From: Pseudoxanthomonas gei
GTDB taxonomy: Bacteria > Pseudomonadota > Gammaproteobacteria > Xanthomonadales > Xanthomonadaceae
DNA: 64,000 nucleotides
Assembly (NCBI RefSeq): GCF_010119615.1
Contig: NZ_QOVG01000003.1
Span: forward strand, 1 to 64,000
Direction: 5' to 3'
The notes below the pieces were generated by a model, which saw only the letters and a list, made by a program, of their open reading frames with translations, was not told where the DNA came from and did no database searches. Within the stretch, counting starts at the first letter, position 1. Every line of letters starts with the position of its first letter. Below are positions 1 to 8,854 of this stretch, piece after piece. The position numbers and the translations under genes were made by a program.

Positions 1-777
1 ACCGAAGCCACCCCAGCCTCCGTGGCGCGCAAATCGGCCGGATGACGCGGAGGTCAGGCCGTAGATCAGGCCTATCAATCCGGCCACGCCGGCCAGCGGG
101 ATCAACGACGACAGCAGCCAGGCCACGCTGCCGGCCGCGCCACCGGTGAACAGGCTGCGCAACCCTTTCGGCGCCTTGCCGAACATTCCCCGAACTATGG
201 TGGCCACGATGAAGGCCGCGAACAGGGCGAACATCCAGTCGGGGCTGCCATCGCTTTCACGGACGCGGTTGTCGCTGACCGGGGGCGGCAGGGGTTCGCC
301 CTCGATGAGCTTGACCAGCTGCGCGGTCGCATCGACGATGCCGCCGCCGTAATCGCCGGCACGGAACTTGGGCACCAGGTATTCCTGGATGACCCGATTG
401 GCGATGGCGTCGGGAATGGCCCCTTCCAGGCCGTAGCCGGGCTGGATGCGCACGCGCCGGTCGTCCTTGGCGACCACCAGCATCACCGCGTCGTCGACGC
501 CCTTGCGCCCGAGCTTCCACTGGTCGAAAACACGCTGGGTGTACTGCTCGATGGTTTCCGGCTGTGTGCTGGGCACCAGCAGCACCTGCAACTGGCTGCC
601 CTTGGACTGCTGCAGGGCCAGCGCCTGCTGCTCGAGCTGCTGGGTCTGCGCGGCGCCGAGTGTCCCAGTGGTATCGACCACCGGTGAAGTCAGTGCCGGA
701 ATCGCCGCAGCCTGCTGCGCCCATGCAGGCAGGCAGGCAAACAGGAGGAAAGCGAGCGCGAGCGCGCGTCGCAGCAT
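1..777 (-). CDS. TPM-domain (YgcG-like) secreted/membrane protein, truncated by the window edge
   Basis: The protein starts at the ATG at 777 and runs off the left edge without a stop, leaving 259 visible codons. It opens with a signal peptide (about residues 1-21, ending in an AWA-type cleavage site). A TPM domain follows, with the typical segments LEQQALALQQSKGSQ and DDAVMLVVAKDDRRVRI and a GYGLEGAIPD motif. After that come two hydrophobic stretches and the start of a Gly/Trp-rich tail. TPM proteins are exported to the periplasm or membrane; some relatives act as phosphatases or assist photosystem repair, but the bacterial role is unsettled. The gene sits 22 bases downstream of lemA on the same strand, a pairing common in proteobacteria. 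The family call is firm; the function is unknown. Confidence 0.85.
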   Translation of the reverse strand, partial: MLRRALALAFLLFACLPAWAQQAAAIPALTSPVVDTTGTLGAAQTQQLEQQALALQQSKGSQLQVLLVPSTQPETIEQYTQRVFDQWKLGRKGVDDAVMLVVAKDDRRVRIQPGYGLEGAIPDAIANRVIQEYLVPKFRAGDYGGGIVDATAQLVKLIEGEPLPPPVSDNRVRESDGSPDWMFALFAAFIVATIVRGMFGKAPKGLRSLFTGGAAGSVAWLLSSLIPLAGVAGLIGLIYGLTSASSGRFARHGGWGGFG

Positions 778-799
778 GCCGGTCAGTTATCCGCGCCGG

Positions 800-1453
800 T
801 CAATTGCCGGGCGCAGGCGCGGGCGGTGGCGTCGGGGCCGTTGGCGCAGGCGTCGGCGCAGGCGGTGATGGCGTGCCGAAGTCGACTGCGGGCGCTTCGG
901 AGATCTTCGCCTCGTTTTCCACCGTGAAATTGGGCTTTTCCTTGTAGCCGAACATCTTGGCGGTCAGGTTCTGCGGGAACGAGCGCACGAAGGTGTTGTA
1001 GCCCTGCACGGTTTCGATGTAGCGGCCGCGCGCCACGGTGATGCGATTCTCGGTGCCTTCCAGCTGCGCCTGCAGGTCGCGGAAGGACTGGTCGGACTTC
1101 AGGTTGGGATAGTTCTCGGTCACCACCAGCAGGCGCGACAGCGCCGAAGACAACTCGCCCTGCGCGGCCTGGAACTGCTGCAGCGAGGCGGCGTCGTCGG
1201 CATTGACGTTGATCTGGCCGACGCGCGCGCGCGCATTGGTAACGTCGGTCAGTACCTGGCGTTCCTGCTGGGCGTAACCCTGCACGGTCTTGACCAGGTT
1301 GGGGATCAGGTCGGCGCGCCGCTTGTACTGGTTGAGCACCTCGGACCAGCCCGCCTTCACCGCCTCATCCTTCTGCTGGATGGCGTTGTAGCCACAGCCC
1401 GACAACAGGGTCACCAGCAGGGCAACAAGGAAAGTACGCGAAATCAGGCGCAT
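800..1453 (-). CDS. LemA family lipoprotein
   Basis: This 217-residue protein begins with a hydrophobic signal ending in a lipobox-like LLSGC, so it is probably a lipoprotein. The LemA helical core is clear: QYKRRADLIPNLVKTVQGY near residues 42-60, a long helical middle, and the ending ENEAKISEAPAVDFG. The last 20 or so residues are an unusual Pro/Ala/Thr-rich tail, probably disordered. LemA proteins are small envelope proteins of poorly known function, often next to TPM or M48 proteins. Here the TPM gene lies directly downstream. A second LemA (56949-57554) with an uncleaved membrane anchor occurs in this window, so these are separate paralogues. The family is certain; the role is not. Confidence 0.9.
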   Translation of the reverse strand: MRLISRTFLVALLVTLLSGCGYNAIQQKDEAVKAGWSEVLNQYKRRADLIPNLVKTVQGYAQQERQVLTDVTNARARVGQINVNADDAASLQQFQAAQGELSSALSRLLVVTENYPNLKSDQSFRDLQAQLEGTENRITVARGRYIETVQGYNTFVRSFPQNLTAKMFGYKEKPNFTVENEAKISEAPAVDFGTPSPPAPTPAPTAPTPPPAPAPGN

Positions 1454-1536
1454 GACGAAGATCCTTCCGGGGGTATGGCGCGCATTGCAGCACCGCGCCG
1501 CCCGCAGCGCAACCAGCCGGCGGGGACACCCCGCAA

Positions 1537-1554
1537 AGCCGGGCTTGCCCGGCT
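1537..1554. repeat. Short REP-like palindrome between lemA and terC
   Basis: AGCCGGGC-TT-GCCCGGCT is a perfect 8-bp inverted repeat with a TT loop. It has no T-tract, so it is not a standard terminator. A degenerate relative (AGAGCCGGGCTTGCCC) lies near 12843 between mazG and cysQ, which suggests a dispersed intergenic element. Confidence 0.5.
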
Positions 1555-1570
1555 CCGAGACCCTTGCTCC

Positions 1571-2314
1571 CTAGGGCACGATCGGGTGCTGGTGCTGTGC
1601 GCCGCGACGGCGCATCAGCAGGTTCAGCCATTCCACCGCCACCGAGAAGGCCATGGCGAAGTAGATGTAGGGCTTCGGCACGTGGATCTCGAAGCCGTCC
1701 AGGATCAGCACCACCCCGATCAGCACGATGAAGGCCAGTGCCAGCATCTTGATGGTCGGGTTGGCGTCGATGAAACGGCCCATCGGGTTGGCTGCGAACA
1801 GCATCACCGCCACGGTCAACAGGATCGCCGCCACCATCACCGGGATGTGCTGGGCCATGCCCACGGCGGTGATGACCGAATCCAGCGAGAACACGATGTC
1901 GATGATCGCGATCTGCAGGATCACCATGCCGAACACCGCTGACGTCTTGGTGGTGTTGGGATCTTCATCGTGGCCGCCGGTGATCAGCTCCCTGATTTCC
2001 ATGATTCCCTTCACCAGCAGGAACAAGCCGCCCAGGGCCAGCACCAGGTCGCGTATCGAGAACCCCATGCCGAACAGCGTGAACAGGTCGTTCTGCATCC
2101 TCGCCAGGAACGCCAGGGTCAGCAGCAACCCGATCCGTGTGACGCAGGCCACGGCGATGCCGAACTTGCGCGCCACGTCGCGCTGGTGCTCGGGCAGCTT
2201 GCCTACCGCGATGGAAATGAAGACCAGGTTGTCGATGCCCAGCACGATCTCCAGCGCGCTCAGGGTAACCAGGGTGAGCCAGACGTTGGGGTCGGCAAGG
2301 AATTCAAAACTCAT
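1571..2314 (-). CDS. TerC family integral membrane protein
   Basis: A 247-residue multi-spanning membrane protein of the TerC/YkoY type. The N-terminal part has the diagnostic LSALEIVLGIDNLVFISI segment, and the second half repeats the theme with IAIIDIVFSLDSVITAVGM. Both carry the acidic residue inside a membrane helix that is typical of the family. TerC proteins have been linked to tellurite resistance and more recently to manganese export or metal loading of exported proteins. I chose the ATG at 2314, which lies 10 bases after an AAGGA sequence; a GTG two codons earlier (2320) is also possible. Its neighbours are dgkA upstream and lemA downstream, all on the same strand. Confidence 0.9.
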   Translation of the reverse strand: MSFEFLADPNVWLTLVTLSALEIVLGIDNLVFISIAVGKLPEHQRDVARKFGIAVACVTRIGLLLTLAFLARMQNDLFTLFGMGFSIRDLVLALGGLFLLVKGIMEIRELITGGHDEDPNTTKTSAVFGMVILQIAIIDIVFSLDSVITAVGMAQHIPVMVAAILLTVAVMLFAANPMGRFIDANPTIKMLALAFIVLIGVVLILDGFEIHVPKPYIYFAMAFSVAVEWLNLLMRRRGAQHQHPIVP

Positions 2315-2328
2315 CGGCACTCAATCCT

Positions 2329-2715
2329 TCAAAGCGAAAAAAGTCGTGGGCCCAGGATCAGGCCCCAGCACAGCAGTACATTCATCATCAGCACGAAAAC
2401 CGCGGCCGAGCCCATGTCCTTGGCGCGACCGGCCAGCTCATGGAATTCAGGGCCGTAGCGCTCGATCACCGCTTCCACCGCCGAATTCAGCAGCTCCGCG
2501 GCCAGCACCAGCAGGCAACTGCCGATCAGCAGCGCCTTCTCGATGCCGCCCTGCCCCAGCCATAGCGCGAGCGGCGACAGGACCACCAGCAGGTAGCACT
2601 CCAGGCGAAACGAGGATTCGTGCAGCCAGGCGGCGCGCAGGCCCTGCCAGGACCAGACGGCGGCTTTCAGAATCCGGCCCGGCCCGCGCGGCAGGTGCCC
2701 TTTTTCATCAGCCAT
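2329..2715 (-). CDS. dgkA: Diacylglycerol kinase
   Basis: A 128-residue inner-membrane enzyme that phosphorylates diacylglycerol to phosphatidic acid, recycling the lipid left by membrane-derived oligosaccharide synthesis. E. coli DgkA is 121 residues. The active-site signature is present as AAELLNSAVEAVIERYG followed by AKDMGSAAVFV, and there are three hydrophobic helices. The reading frame stays open to 2844, but the ATG at 2715 (MADEKGHLPRG) gives the family length and avoids a low-complexity extension that would overlap the divergent upstream gene. The gene ends 14 bases before terC. Confidence 0.92.
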   Translation of the reverse strand: MADEKGHLPRGPGRILKAAVWSWQGLRAAWLHESSFRLECYLLVVLSPLALWLGQGGIEKALLIGSCLLVLAAELLNSAVEAVIERYGPEFHELAGRAKDMGSAAVFVLMMNVLLCWGLILGPRLFSL

Positions 2716-2867
2716 GTCGGCGAAACTCGGCGAAATAGGACATGGCCGGGCAGTCTCTGTGATCGGGAAAGCCTGATTTTGCCACAAGCCGCAGCGCCCG
2801 CCCCCGGTGGCAGTGTTTGCGCGAGGCCACCGGGGCTGTTCCACTTGGGAAAAAGCCAGGGACTTCC

Positions 2868-3578
2868 ATGAACTCGATGCGCCTGTTGCAGGCTTGCCTG
2901 CTTGCCTTCCTGCTCGCCTCCTGCACCAGCCTGGCCCGGCCGCCCGGCGTGCACCCGCACGCCCTTCCGCAGGTGCCGGGGCAGGTGTCCAGCGCCGCCT
3001 GGGAGGAGGACATGCAGCGTTTTGCCGCCGAAGATGCCGCCATGCCGCCCCCTGCGCATGCCATCGTGTTCATCGGCAGCTCGTCGATCCGCCTGTGGGA
3101 CACGCTGGCAGCGGATTTTCCAGGCGTGGCGGTCATCAATCGCGGATTCGGCGGATCGGAGCTTCGCGACAGCACCTGGTATGCGGACCGCATCGTGATT
3201 CCGTATGCGCCCAGGCAGGTCCTGCTGTACGCCGGCGACAACGACCTTTTCAGCGGACGCGCGCCGATGCAGTTGCAGCAGGATTTCCGGGCCTTCGTCC
3301 AGCGGCTGCGCCGTGACCTGCCGGGCGTGGGCATCGCCTACATCTCCAACAAGCCCAGCCCGTCGCGCGTGCACCTGCTTGCGCCGCAGCGCGAGGCCAA
3401 CGCGCTGATCAGGGAAGAGGCGACCCGCCTGCAGGTCGCCTACATCGACGTATTCACCCCCATGCTGGACGCCGAAGGCAAGCCACGCGAAGACCTTTTC
3501 ATTGCAGATCGCCTGCACATGAATCGGACCGGATACGATCTGTGGCGCCGGACGATTGCGCCGTACCTGGCCAAATAA
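2868..3578 (+). CDS. SGNH/GDSL-type hydrolase, putative lipoprotein
   Basis: A predicted exported esterase of the SGNH hydrolase fold. The first 20 or so residues form a lipoprotein signal ending in LLASC. The four SGNH blocks are recognisable: IVFIGSSSIRLW (nucleophile Ser), NRGFGGSELRD (Gly), LLYAGDNDLF (Asn) and DRLHMNRTGYDLW (Asp and His). The substrate cannot be told from sequence; family members act on lipids, acetylated sugars or peptidoglycan. The frame stays open to 2817, but the ATG at 2868, right before the signal peptide, is the sensible start (one at 2877 is also possible). The gene appears monocistronic. Confidence 0.85.
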   Translation: MNSMRLLQACLLAFLLASCTSLARPPGVHPHALPQVPGQVSSAAWEEDMQRFAAEDAAMPPPAHAIVFIGSSSIRLWDTLAADFPGVAVINRGFGGSELRDSTWYADRIVIPYAPRQVLLYAGDNDLFSGRAPMQLQQDFRAFVQRLRRDLPGVGIAYISNKPSPSRVHLLAPQREANALIREEATRLQVAYIDVFTPMLDAEGKPREDLFIADRLHMNRTGYDLWRRTIAPYLAK

Positions 3579-3649
3579 GCCGTTTCGGGTAACGAATCCG
3601 TAACCCACCCGGGCTTAGATTTTCCGCCCCGGTCAAGCGGAGCCGCGCC

Positions 3650-4114
3650 ATGCCCGTCCACTACATTCCCGAGGGATATCACACCGTCACTGCCTACCTA
3701 GTGGTGGACGATGCAGCCCGCGCGCTGGCGTTCTATGCCGCTGCCTTCGGCAGCACCGAACTGTTCCGGCTGCCGATGGGTGACAAGATCGGCCATGCCG
3801 AAATAATGATTGGCGATACCCACCTGATGCTGGCCGACGAATTCCCCGACATGGGTGCGCTGGCGCCCAACAAGCGCGGCGGACCGACCGCCAGCTTCGT
3901 GATCTACGTCGCCGATGCGGACGCAGCGTATGTACGCGCGGTAGAGGCCGGCGCGAAGGCGGATCGTCCGTTGAGGAACGAATTCTGGGGCGACCGCATC
4001 GGCAGCGTGATCGATCCGTTCGGCCACCGGTGGTCGCTTGCCACCCACATTGAGGACGTGGCGCCGGAGGAGATGCAGAAGCGCATGCAGGCGTGGGGTG
4101 CGCAACCGCAATGA
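3650..4114 (+). CDS. VOC-superfamily (PhnB/glyoxalase-like) protein
   Basis: A 154-residue protein with two beta-alpha-beta-beta-beta halves typical of vicinal-oxygen-chelate proteins. Repeat one starts YLVVDDAARALAFYAAAFG and repeat two runs from SFVIYVADADAAYVRAVEAGAK to DPFGHRWSLATHIEDV. This pattern matches the PhnB/YdcJ subgroup, whose enzymatic function is mostly unassigned. No metal-site assignment can be made safely, so lyase, dioxygenase or binding roles all remain open. It is a single gene between an SGNH hydrolase and the convergent asparaginase-type gene, with ordinary codon use. Confidence 0.85.
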   Translation: MPVHYIPEGYHTVTAYLVVDDAARALAFYAAAFGSTELFRLPMGDKIGHAEIMIGDTHLMLADEFPDMGALAPNKRGGPTASFVIYVADADAAYVRAVEAGAKADRPLRNEFWGDRIGSVIDPFGHRWSLATHIEDVAPEEMQKRMQAWGAQPQ

Positions 4115-4170
4115 CATCGCTTCCCGACGCGGTCGTGAGGCCCAATCGGTCCCGTCGATCGCGCGTGCGA

Positions 4171-5130
4171 TCAGTCCGATTCAGCAAAAATCGCGGTGCC
4201 GCGGCTGCCATCGGGCCGGATCCAGCCGCGGTACATGCCCGTGGTGCTGAAGGGCATCGCGATATTGCCGTCGCGGTCCACCGCGATGGCGCCACCGTCT
4301 CCGCCCAGTCCAGGCACCCGCTCCATGATCACCGCGTCGGCCGCCACCGCCAGGCTGTCGCCGCGATAGGCCATGCGCGCGGCAATGTCGTGCGCGACCA
4401 CGTTGCGGATGAAAAACTCGCCCCAGCCTGTACCCGAGACCGCGCAGCGCTCGTCCGCCCAGGTGCCGGCGCCGATGAGCGGCGAATCGCCCACGCGGCC
4501 GTAGCGTTTGTTGGTCATGCCGCCGGTGGACGTGGCCGCGGCCAGATTGCCGTGCACATCCAGCGCCACTGCGCCGACCGTGCCGAAATACTTGCCGCGC
4601 AGGCCGACTGCATCGCTGTGGGCTGCTGCGCTTTCGCGTGCCTGCTCCAGCTCGAGCTGGGCGCGGCGGGTGCCGGTGTCGAACCAGTCGTTGGGCACGC
4701 GTTCGATCTGTGGCTGGGTATCGGCGAAAAGTTCCGCGCCGGTACTGATCATCATCACGTGAGGGGAATTTTCCATCACCGTGCGCGCCAGCTTCACCGG
4801 GTTGCGGATGGTTTCCACCCCGGCTACCGCACCGGCCCGCCGCGTATGTCCCTCCATGAGCGAGGCATCCAGCTCATGCCGGCCATCAGCGTTATAGACG
4901 GAGCCCTTTCCGGCATTGAATCGCGGCAATTCCTCCAGCGCCACTACTGCGGCCTGCACCGCATCAAGGGCACTACCGCCGTCGGCCAGCACGCGGCGGC
5001 CCGCTTCGAGCGCTGCGTCCAGGTCAGCGTGGATGGATTTCTCCTCGCTCTCCGACAGCTGGTCACGCTCGATGACGCCGGCCCCGCCATGGATGACGAG
5101 GGCGAAAGGAAGGGGCGGACGGGTCATCAA
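4171..5130 (-). CDS. iaaA: Isoaspartyl peptidase / plant-type L-asparaginase (Ntn hydrolase)
   Basis: A 319-residue precursor that should cleave itself to expose an N-terminal threonine nucleophile. The cleavage site and nucleophile are seen in FGTVGAVALD (Thr184), matching the HGTVGAVA motif of E. coli EcAIII. The substrate-binding TSTGGMTNKRYGRVGDSPLIGAG loop region follows at about residues 196-218. It hydrolyses beta-aspartyl dipeptides from damaged proteins and also L-asparagine. The N-terminal VIHGGAGVI segment is conserved. No signal peptide is seen, so it is probably cytoplasmic. It stands alone, with about 130 bases between its start and the export operon. Confidence 0.92.
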   Translation of the reverse strand: MMTRPPLPFALVIHGGAGVIERDQLSESEEKSIHADLDAALEAGRRVLADGGSALDAVQAAVVALEELPRFNAGKGSVYNADGRHELDASLMEGHTRRAGAVAGVETIRNPVKLARTVMENSPHVMMISTGAELFADTQPQIERVPNDWFDTGTRRAQLELEQARESAAAHSDAVGLRGKYFGTVGAVALDVHGNLAAATSTGGMTNKRYGRVGDSPLIGAGTWADERCAVSGTGWGEFFIRNVVAHDIAARMAYRGDSLAVAADAVIMERVPGLGGDGGAIAVDRDGNIAMPFSTTGMYRGWIRPDGSRGTAIFAESD

Positions 5131-5257
5131 GAAGTTCGGCTGGGAAAGTGGAGCGAAGGATACCCGATGGCCGTCAACGCGCAGTCCCGGGCGTCACCAG
5201 AACAGCGCCTGTTCGCAGCTTGCTTGCGCCGTCGCCTGCGCGGCAACGGAAGCAGGC

Positions 5258-6493
5258 CTACTGCTGTCGCAATGCCTCGATCGGATCCAGCTGCGAGGCC
5301 TTGCGCGCCGGGTAATAGCCGAAGAACAGGCCGGTGGCGATGGAAAAGGCGGCCGCCAGTGCCACGACCTGCCCGTTCAGCACGATCGGCAGGTCGCTGA
5401 ATTTGCCGACCAGCAAGGCGCCCACCACGCCGATGGCAATGCCGATGACCCCGCCGATCAGGGAAATAAGCATGGCCTCGGCCAGGAACTGCCTGCGCAC
5501 GTCGGAAGGCCCTGCCCCCACGGCCATGCGCAGGCCAATCTCGCGGATGCGCTCGGTCACCGACACCAGCATGATGTTCATGATGCCGATGCCACCGATG
5601 ATCAGGCAGATGGTGGCCACCGCGCCCAGCAGCTTCGACATCAGGTTGGTGGTGGCGGTGCGCGTGGCGACGATTTCGGAAATATTGCGCACGTTGAAGT
5701 CGTCATCACCGCCCGGCGCGATTTTGTGCTTCTGTCGCAACAGCGCCTCGACTTCGCCCTGCACGTAGTTCAGGTCCTTGGCGCTGGCCACGGTAAGCGC
5801 GACCTGCATCACGGCGCCGGACGGCAGGCCCATCGCCCCCATCAGGCGCCGGCGCGCGGTCTCCAGGGGGACCATGACGATGTCATCCTGGTCCTGACCG
5901 AATCCGCCCTGGCCCTTGGACTTGAGCGTGCCGACCACGGTGAACGGCACCCGCCCCAGGCGGATGGTCTGGCCGATGCCGGGATCGTCGCCGAACAGCG
6001 TGCGCCGGGTGGTTTCCCCCAGGATGGCGACCTTGTCGGCACTGGTGTAGTCCTGCGCCTGGAAGCCCTCGCCGCTGGCGATGGTCCAGCCGTTTATGTC
6101 GAAGAAGTCAGCCTGCACGCCCTGCCAGCTGGTCGACGCGTTGTTTTCGGCATACACGGCCTGGGTGCTGCCGCGCAAGGCACCGGCGACGTACTGGACT
6201 TCCGGTATTTCGGCGCGTATCGCCTCGACATCGGCCTCGCTGAGGGTGAAGAAGCTGCTGGAGCTCATGCGCGCGCCGCCCCCTCCACGCCCGGCACCCG
6301 GGGATATGTCCAGTCGTTGCGAACCCAGCCCCGAGACCATCTTGTCGATCTCGGCCTGCGTGCCCTGGCCCACCGACACCATCACGATCACCGCGGCGAT
6401 GCCTATGATCACCCCGAGCGACGTCAGCGCGCTGCGCATCCAGTTGCCGCGCAGCGCATGGACGGCCGTGCGCAGGATATCGGTGAAGTTCAT
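5258..6493 (-). CDS. MacB-type ABC transporter permease
   Basis: A 411-residue permease of the MacB/FtsX fold. It has one N-terminal membrane helix (about 20-44, LTSLGVIIGIAAVIVMVSVG), a large periplasmic MacB_PCD domain, and three C-terminal helices starting at CLIIGGIGIMNIMLVSVTER and ending with YYPARKASQLDPIEALRQQ. Such permeases transmit ATP-driven conformational change to the periplasm instead of moving substrate through the membrane. E. coli MacB carries its ATPase in the same chain; here the ATPase is the separate upstream gene, overlapping by 4 bases. The trio resembles macrolide, peptide or siderophore exporters. The substrate is unknown. Confidence 0.9.
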   Translation of the reverse strand: MNFTDILRTAVHALRGNWMRSALTSLGVIIGIAAVIVMVSVGQGTQAEIDKMVSGLGSQRLDISPGAGRGGGGARMSSSSFFTLSEADVEAIRAEIPEVQYVAGALRGSTQAVYAENNASTSWQGVQADFFDINGWTIASGEGFQAQDYTSADKVAILGETTRRTLFGDDPGIGQTIRLGRVPFTVVGTLKSKGQGGFGQDQDDIVMVPLETARRRLMGAMGLPSGAVMQVALTVASAKDLNYVQGEVEALLRQKHKIAPGGDDDFNVRNISEIVATRTATTNLMSKLLGAVATICLIIGGIGIMNIMLVSVTERIREIGLRMAVGAGPSDVRRQFLAEAMLISLIGGVIGIAIGVVGALLVGKFSDLPIVLNGQVVALAAAFSIATGLFFGYYPARKASQLDPIEALRQQ

Positions 6494-7212
6494 GCCGCGA
6501 CCTTCTCTTCGTGCAGCTCTCCATCGCGCATGACGAAGATCCGATCGGCGTGTGCGGCCACTTCGGCGTCGTGGGTAATGAGGATCACCGTGTGGTCGGC
6601 GTCGCGCAGGCGCTTGAACAGGGCCAGGATCTCCTCGCCGGTCTTGCTGTCCAGCGCGCCGGTGGGCTCGTCGGCCAGCAGGATGGGCGGCTGGTTGATC
6701 AGCGCGCGTGCGATGGCCACGCGCTGCTGCTGGCCGCCGGAAAGTTCACTGGGCCGATGCGAGGAACGCTCGCCCAGGCCCACCGCGGCCAGCGCCTCCT
6801 GCGCGCGACGCAGGCGCTCGACTGGTGGCACCTGCGCGTAGCCCAACGGCATGGCGACGTTTTCCAGCGCGCTCATGCGCGGCAGCAGGTTGAAGCCCTG
6901 GAACACGAAGCCGATCTTGTCGCGGCGCAATTCCGCCAGCGCCTCCTTGTCCAGGGTGGAAACGTCGACGCCGTCGCATTCGTAGCTGCCTGCGGTCGGC
7001 GTATCCAGGCACCCGATCAGGTTCATCAGGGTCGACTTGCCCGACCCGGACGGCCCCATGATGGCCACGAAGTCCCCTCGTTCGATGCGCAGGTCCACGC
7101 CTCGCAATGCCGCAACCTCGGCTTCGGTGCCGGCCGAATAGATTTTGGAAAGGGCGCGGGTCAGGATGACGGGCGTCTCGGCCACGTTGCCGATTGGCGA
7201 TTGCGCACTCAT
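6490..7212 (-). CDS. ABC transporter ATP-binding protein (MacB/LolD type)
   Basis: A 240-residue ATPase with every core motif intact: Walker A GPSGSGKST (residues 53-61), the Q-loop in VFQGFNLLPRMSALENV, signature LSGGQ (157-161), Walker B LLADE (178-182) followed by PTGALDSKTGEEI, and the H-loop in VILITHDAEVA. The length and the ENV / PTGALD features fit the LolD/MacB class that works with mechanotransmitting permeases. The gene overlaps its permease by 4 bases and its adaptor gene by 4 bases, so all three are translationally coupled. Confidence 0.93.
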   Translation of the reverse strand: MSAQSPIGNVAETPVILTRALSKIYSAGTEAEVAALRGVDLRIERGDFVAIMGPSGSGKSTLMNLIGCLDTPTAGSYECDGVDVSTLDKEALAELRRDKIGFVFQGFNLLPRMSALENVAMPLGYAQVPPVERLRRAQEALAAVGLGERSSHRPSELSGGQQQRVAIARALINQPPILLADEPTGALDSKTGEEILALFKRLRDADHTVILITHDAEVAAHADRIFVMRDGELHEEKVAA

Positions 7213-8741
7213 TCGCTGGCGCGCTCGCCGGTCACGATCTGGTCGCCTTCCTTCAGCCCGCCGCCGGACACTTCGGTAGCCGTGCCGTCGCTGGCGCCGA
7301 TGCGCACCATCACCGCCTCCGGCTTGCCGTCTGCCAGCCGGTAGATGGAGGCACGCTTGGCGTTGAGCAACGTGCCCAGGGCGGTATCCCAGCGTTGCCT
7401 TTGCGCCTCGTCCAGGCTGGCACGGAATGCGGCGAAGTCCTGCTGGAAACGTTCGCTCATGCGCTGGCGGATCTGCGCCTGCATGTCGCCCGATCCCGTG
7501 CCACCCAGCGATATCCCGGGCGGGCCGCCGCGGCCACCCCCGAACATGCTGTTGCCTCCCTGGGTCGACTGCGCCTGGCGCGAAGCCTGGCGCTGCCGGA
7601 CCGCGGCCACAGCAGCGTCGAACGCCGCCTGTTGCGGGGCGCTGACCTTCATGTCGGCCACAGTGCGTGCCAGATCGTCGGTGATACCGCTGCCGCCACC
7701 ACGTTGCGCACCCTGCGCAGGTTGCGACGGTGCCGCAGTCGCGCCTTCGGCGGGCTTGTAACGCAGTGCGGCATTGGAAACCTTGAGTACCTTGTCGCGC
7801 TTGCTGACTTCGATTTCCGCATTGACGGTCAGGCCTGGTAACAGCGTGCCATCACTGTTGTCCACCGTGACCACGACCGGGTAGGTGACCACGTTGTTGG
7901 TCGTGGTCGCGGCCAGGCGCACCTGCTCGACCGTGCCCTTGAACTGGCGGTCGGCGAAGGCATCGGCCGTGAAGGAGACCACCTGCCCCACCTTGACCTG
8001 GCCGATGTCGGATTCGTCGACGGCCAGTTCGATCTTCATCTTGCCGAGGTCCTCGGCGATGGTGAACAACTCCGGCGCCGAAAAGTTGGCCGCCACCGTC
8101 TGGCCTGGTTCGATGGTGCGGGTAAGCACCACGCCGTCGACCGGCGAGGTGATCACCGTGCGCTGCAGGTTGACCCGGGTGGTCTGGGTGGAGGCGGCCT
8201 GCTGGCGGATCTGGGCCTGCGAGGAGCTCACCTGCGCACGTGCCTGGTCCAGGGTCGCGCGGGCCAGGTCGACGTCGCTTTGCGCGACCAGCTTCTGCTT
8301 GCCCAGGTCGGCCTTGCGCGCATAGTCCAGCTCGGCATTGCGCAGCGAGGCGCGAGCCTGGGCCAGGTTCGCATTGGCGCTGGCAATCTGCGCGTTGCCC
8401 TGCTCGATCTGCGCTTCATAGCTGCTTGGATCGATACGCGCCAGCACGTCGCCCTTCCTGACCCGGCTGTTGAAATCGACCAGCACATCAGTGACCTGGC
8501 CGGAAATCTGGCTGCCCACGGTCACCGTGGAGATGGCACTGAGCGTGCCGGTGGCCGAGATGGCAACGCGGATGTCACCACGTTCCACGGGAGTCGTGCG
8601 ATAGGCGCCGTCGGCCGGGTCGCTGTTGCGATGGCTCCAGGCCCAGTAGCCTGCCCCCAACAGCGCCAGCACCGTGACGGCAATCGACAGACGGACAAGC
8701 AGCGTGCGGGAAGGCGGGGGACTACGGCGCGGCTGGCTCAT
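7209..8741 (-). CDS. MacA-like periplasmic adaptor (HlyD/RND family) with a large insert
   Basis: A 510-residue adaptor that links the inner-membrane ABC pair to an outer-membrane channel. It has an N-terminal membrane anchor (about 14-33), two half-lipoyl motifs (GSQISGQVTDVLVDFNSRVRKGD and SPVDGVVLTRTIEPGQTV), a coiled-coil hairpin (about 108-190) and a beta-barrel (about 230-320). Between the barrel and the last membrane-proximal strands lies an insert of about 130 residues (333-465), rich in Gln, Gly and Arg with two probable helices; E. coli MacA (371 residues) lacks it. The gene leads the trio, whose 4-base overlaps imply one operon. No TolC-like gene is adjacent. Confidence 0.9.
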   Translation of the reverse strand: MSQPRRSPPPSRTLLVRLSIAVTVLALLGAGYWAWSHRNSDPADGAYRTTPVERGDIRVAISATGTLSAISTVTVGSQISGQVTDVLVDFNSRVRKGDVLARIDPSSYEAQIEQGNAQIASANANLAQARASLRNAELDYARKADLGKQKLVAQSDVDLARATLDQARAQVSSSQAQIRQQAASTQTTRVNLQRTVITSPVDGVVLTRTIEPGQTVAANFSAPELFTIAEDLGKMKIELAVDESDIGQVKVGQVVSFTADAFADRQFKGTVEQVRLAATTTNNVVTYPVVVTVDNSDGTLLPGLTVNAEIEVSKRDKVLKVSNAALRYKPAEGATAAPSQPAQGAQRGGGSGITDDLARTVADMKVSAPQQAAFDAAVAAVRQRQASRQAQSTQGGNSMFGGGRGGPPGISLGGTGSGDMQAQIRQRMSERFQQDFAAFRASLDEAQRQRWDTALGTLLNAKRASIYRLADGKPEAVMVRIGASDGTATEVSGGGLKEGDQIVTGERASE

Positions 8742-8854
8742 GCGAAATCTGGATCCTGGAGAATGGGGTTCGCGCCATTAACGCATGTACCGCGCGTGGC
8801 GTTGACAACGGACCATATCCCGCGGTTCACGGTGGCGAGGTGGTACGCGCCGGG

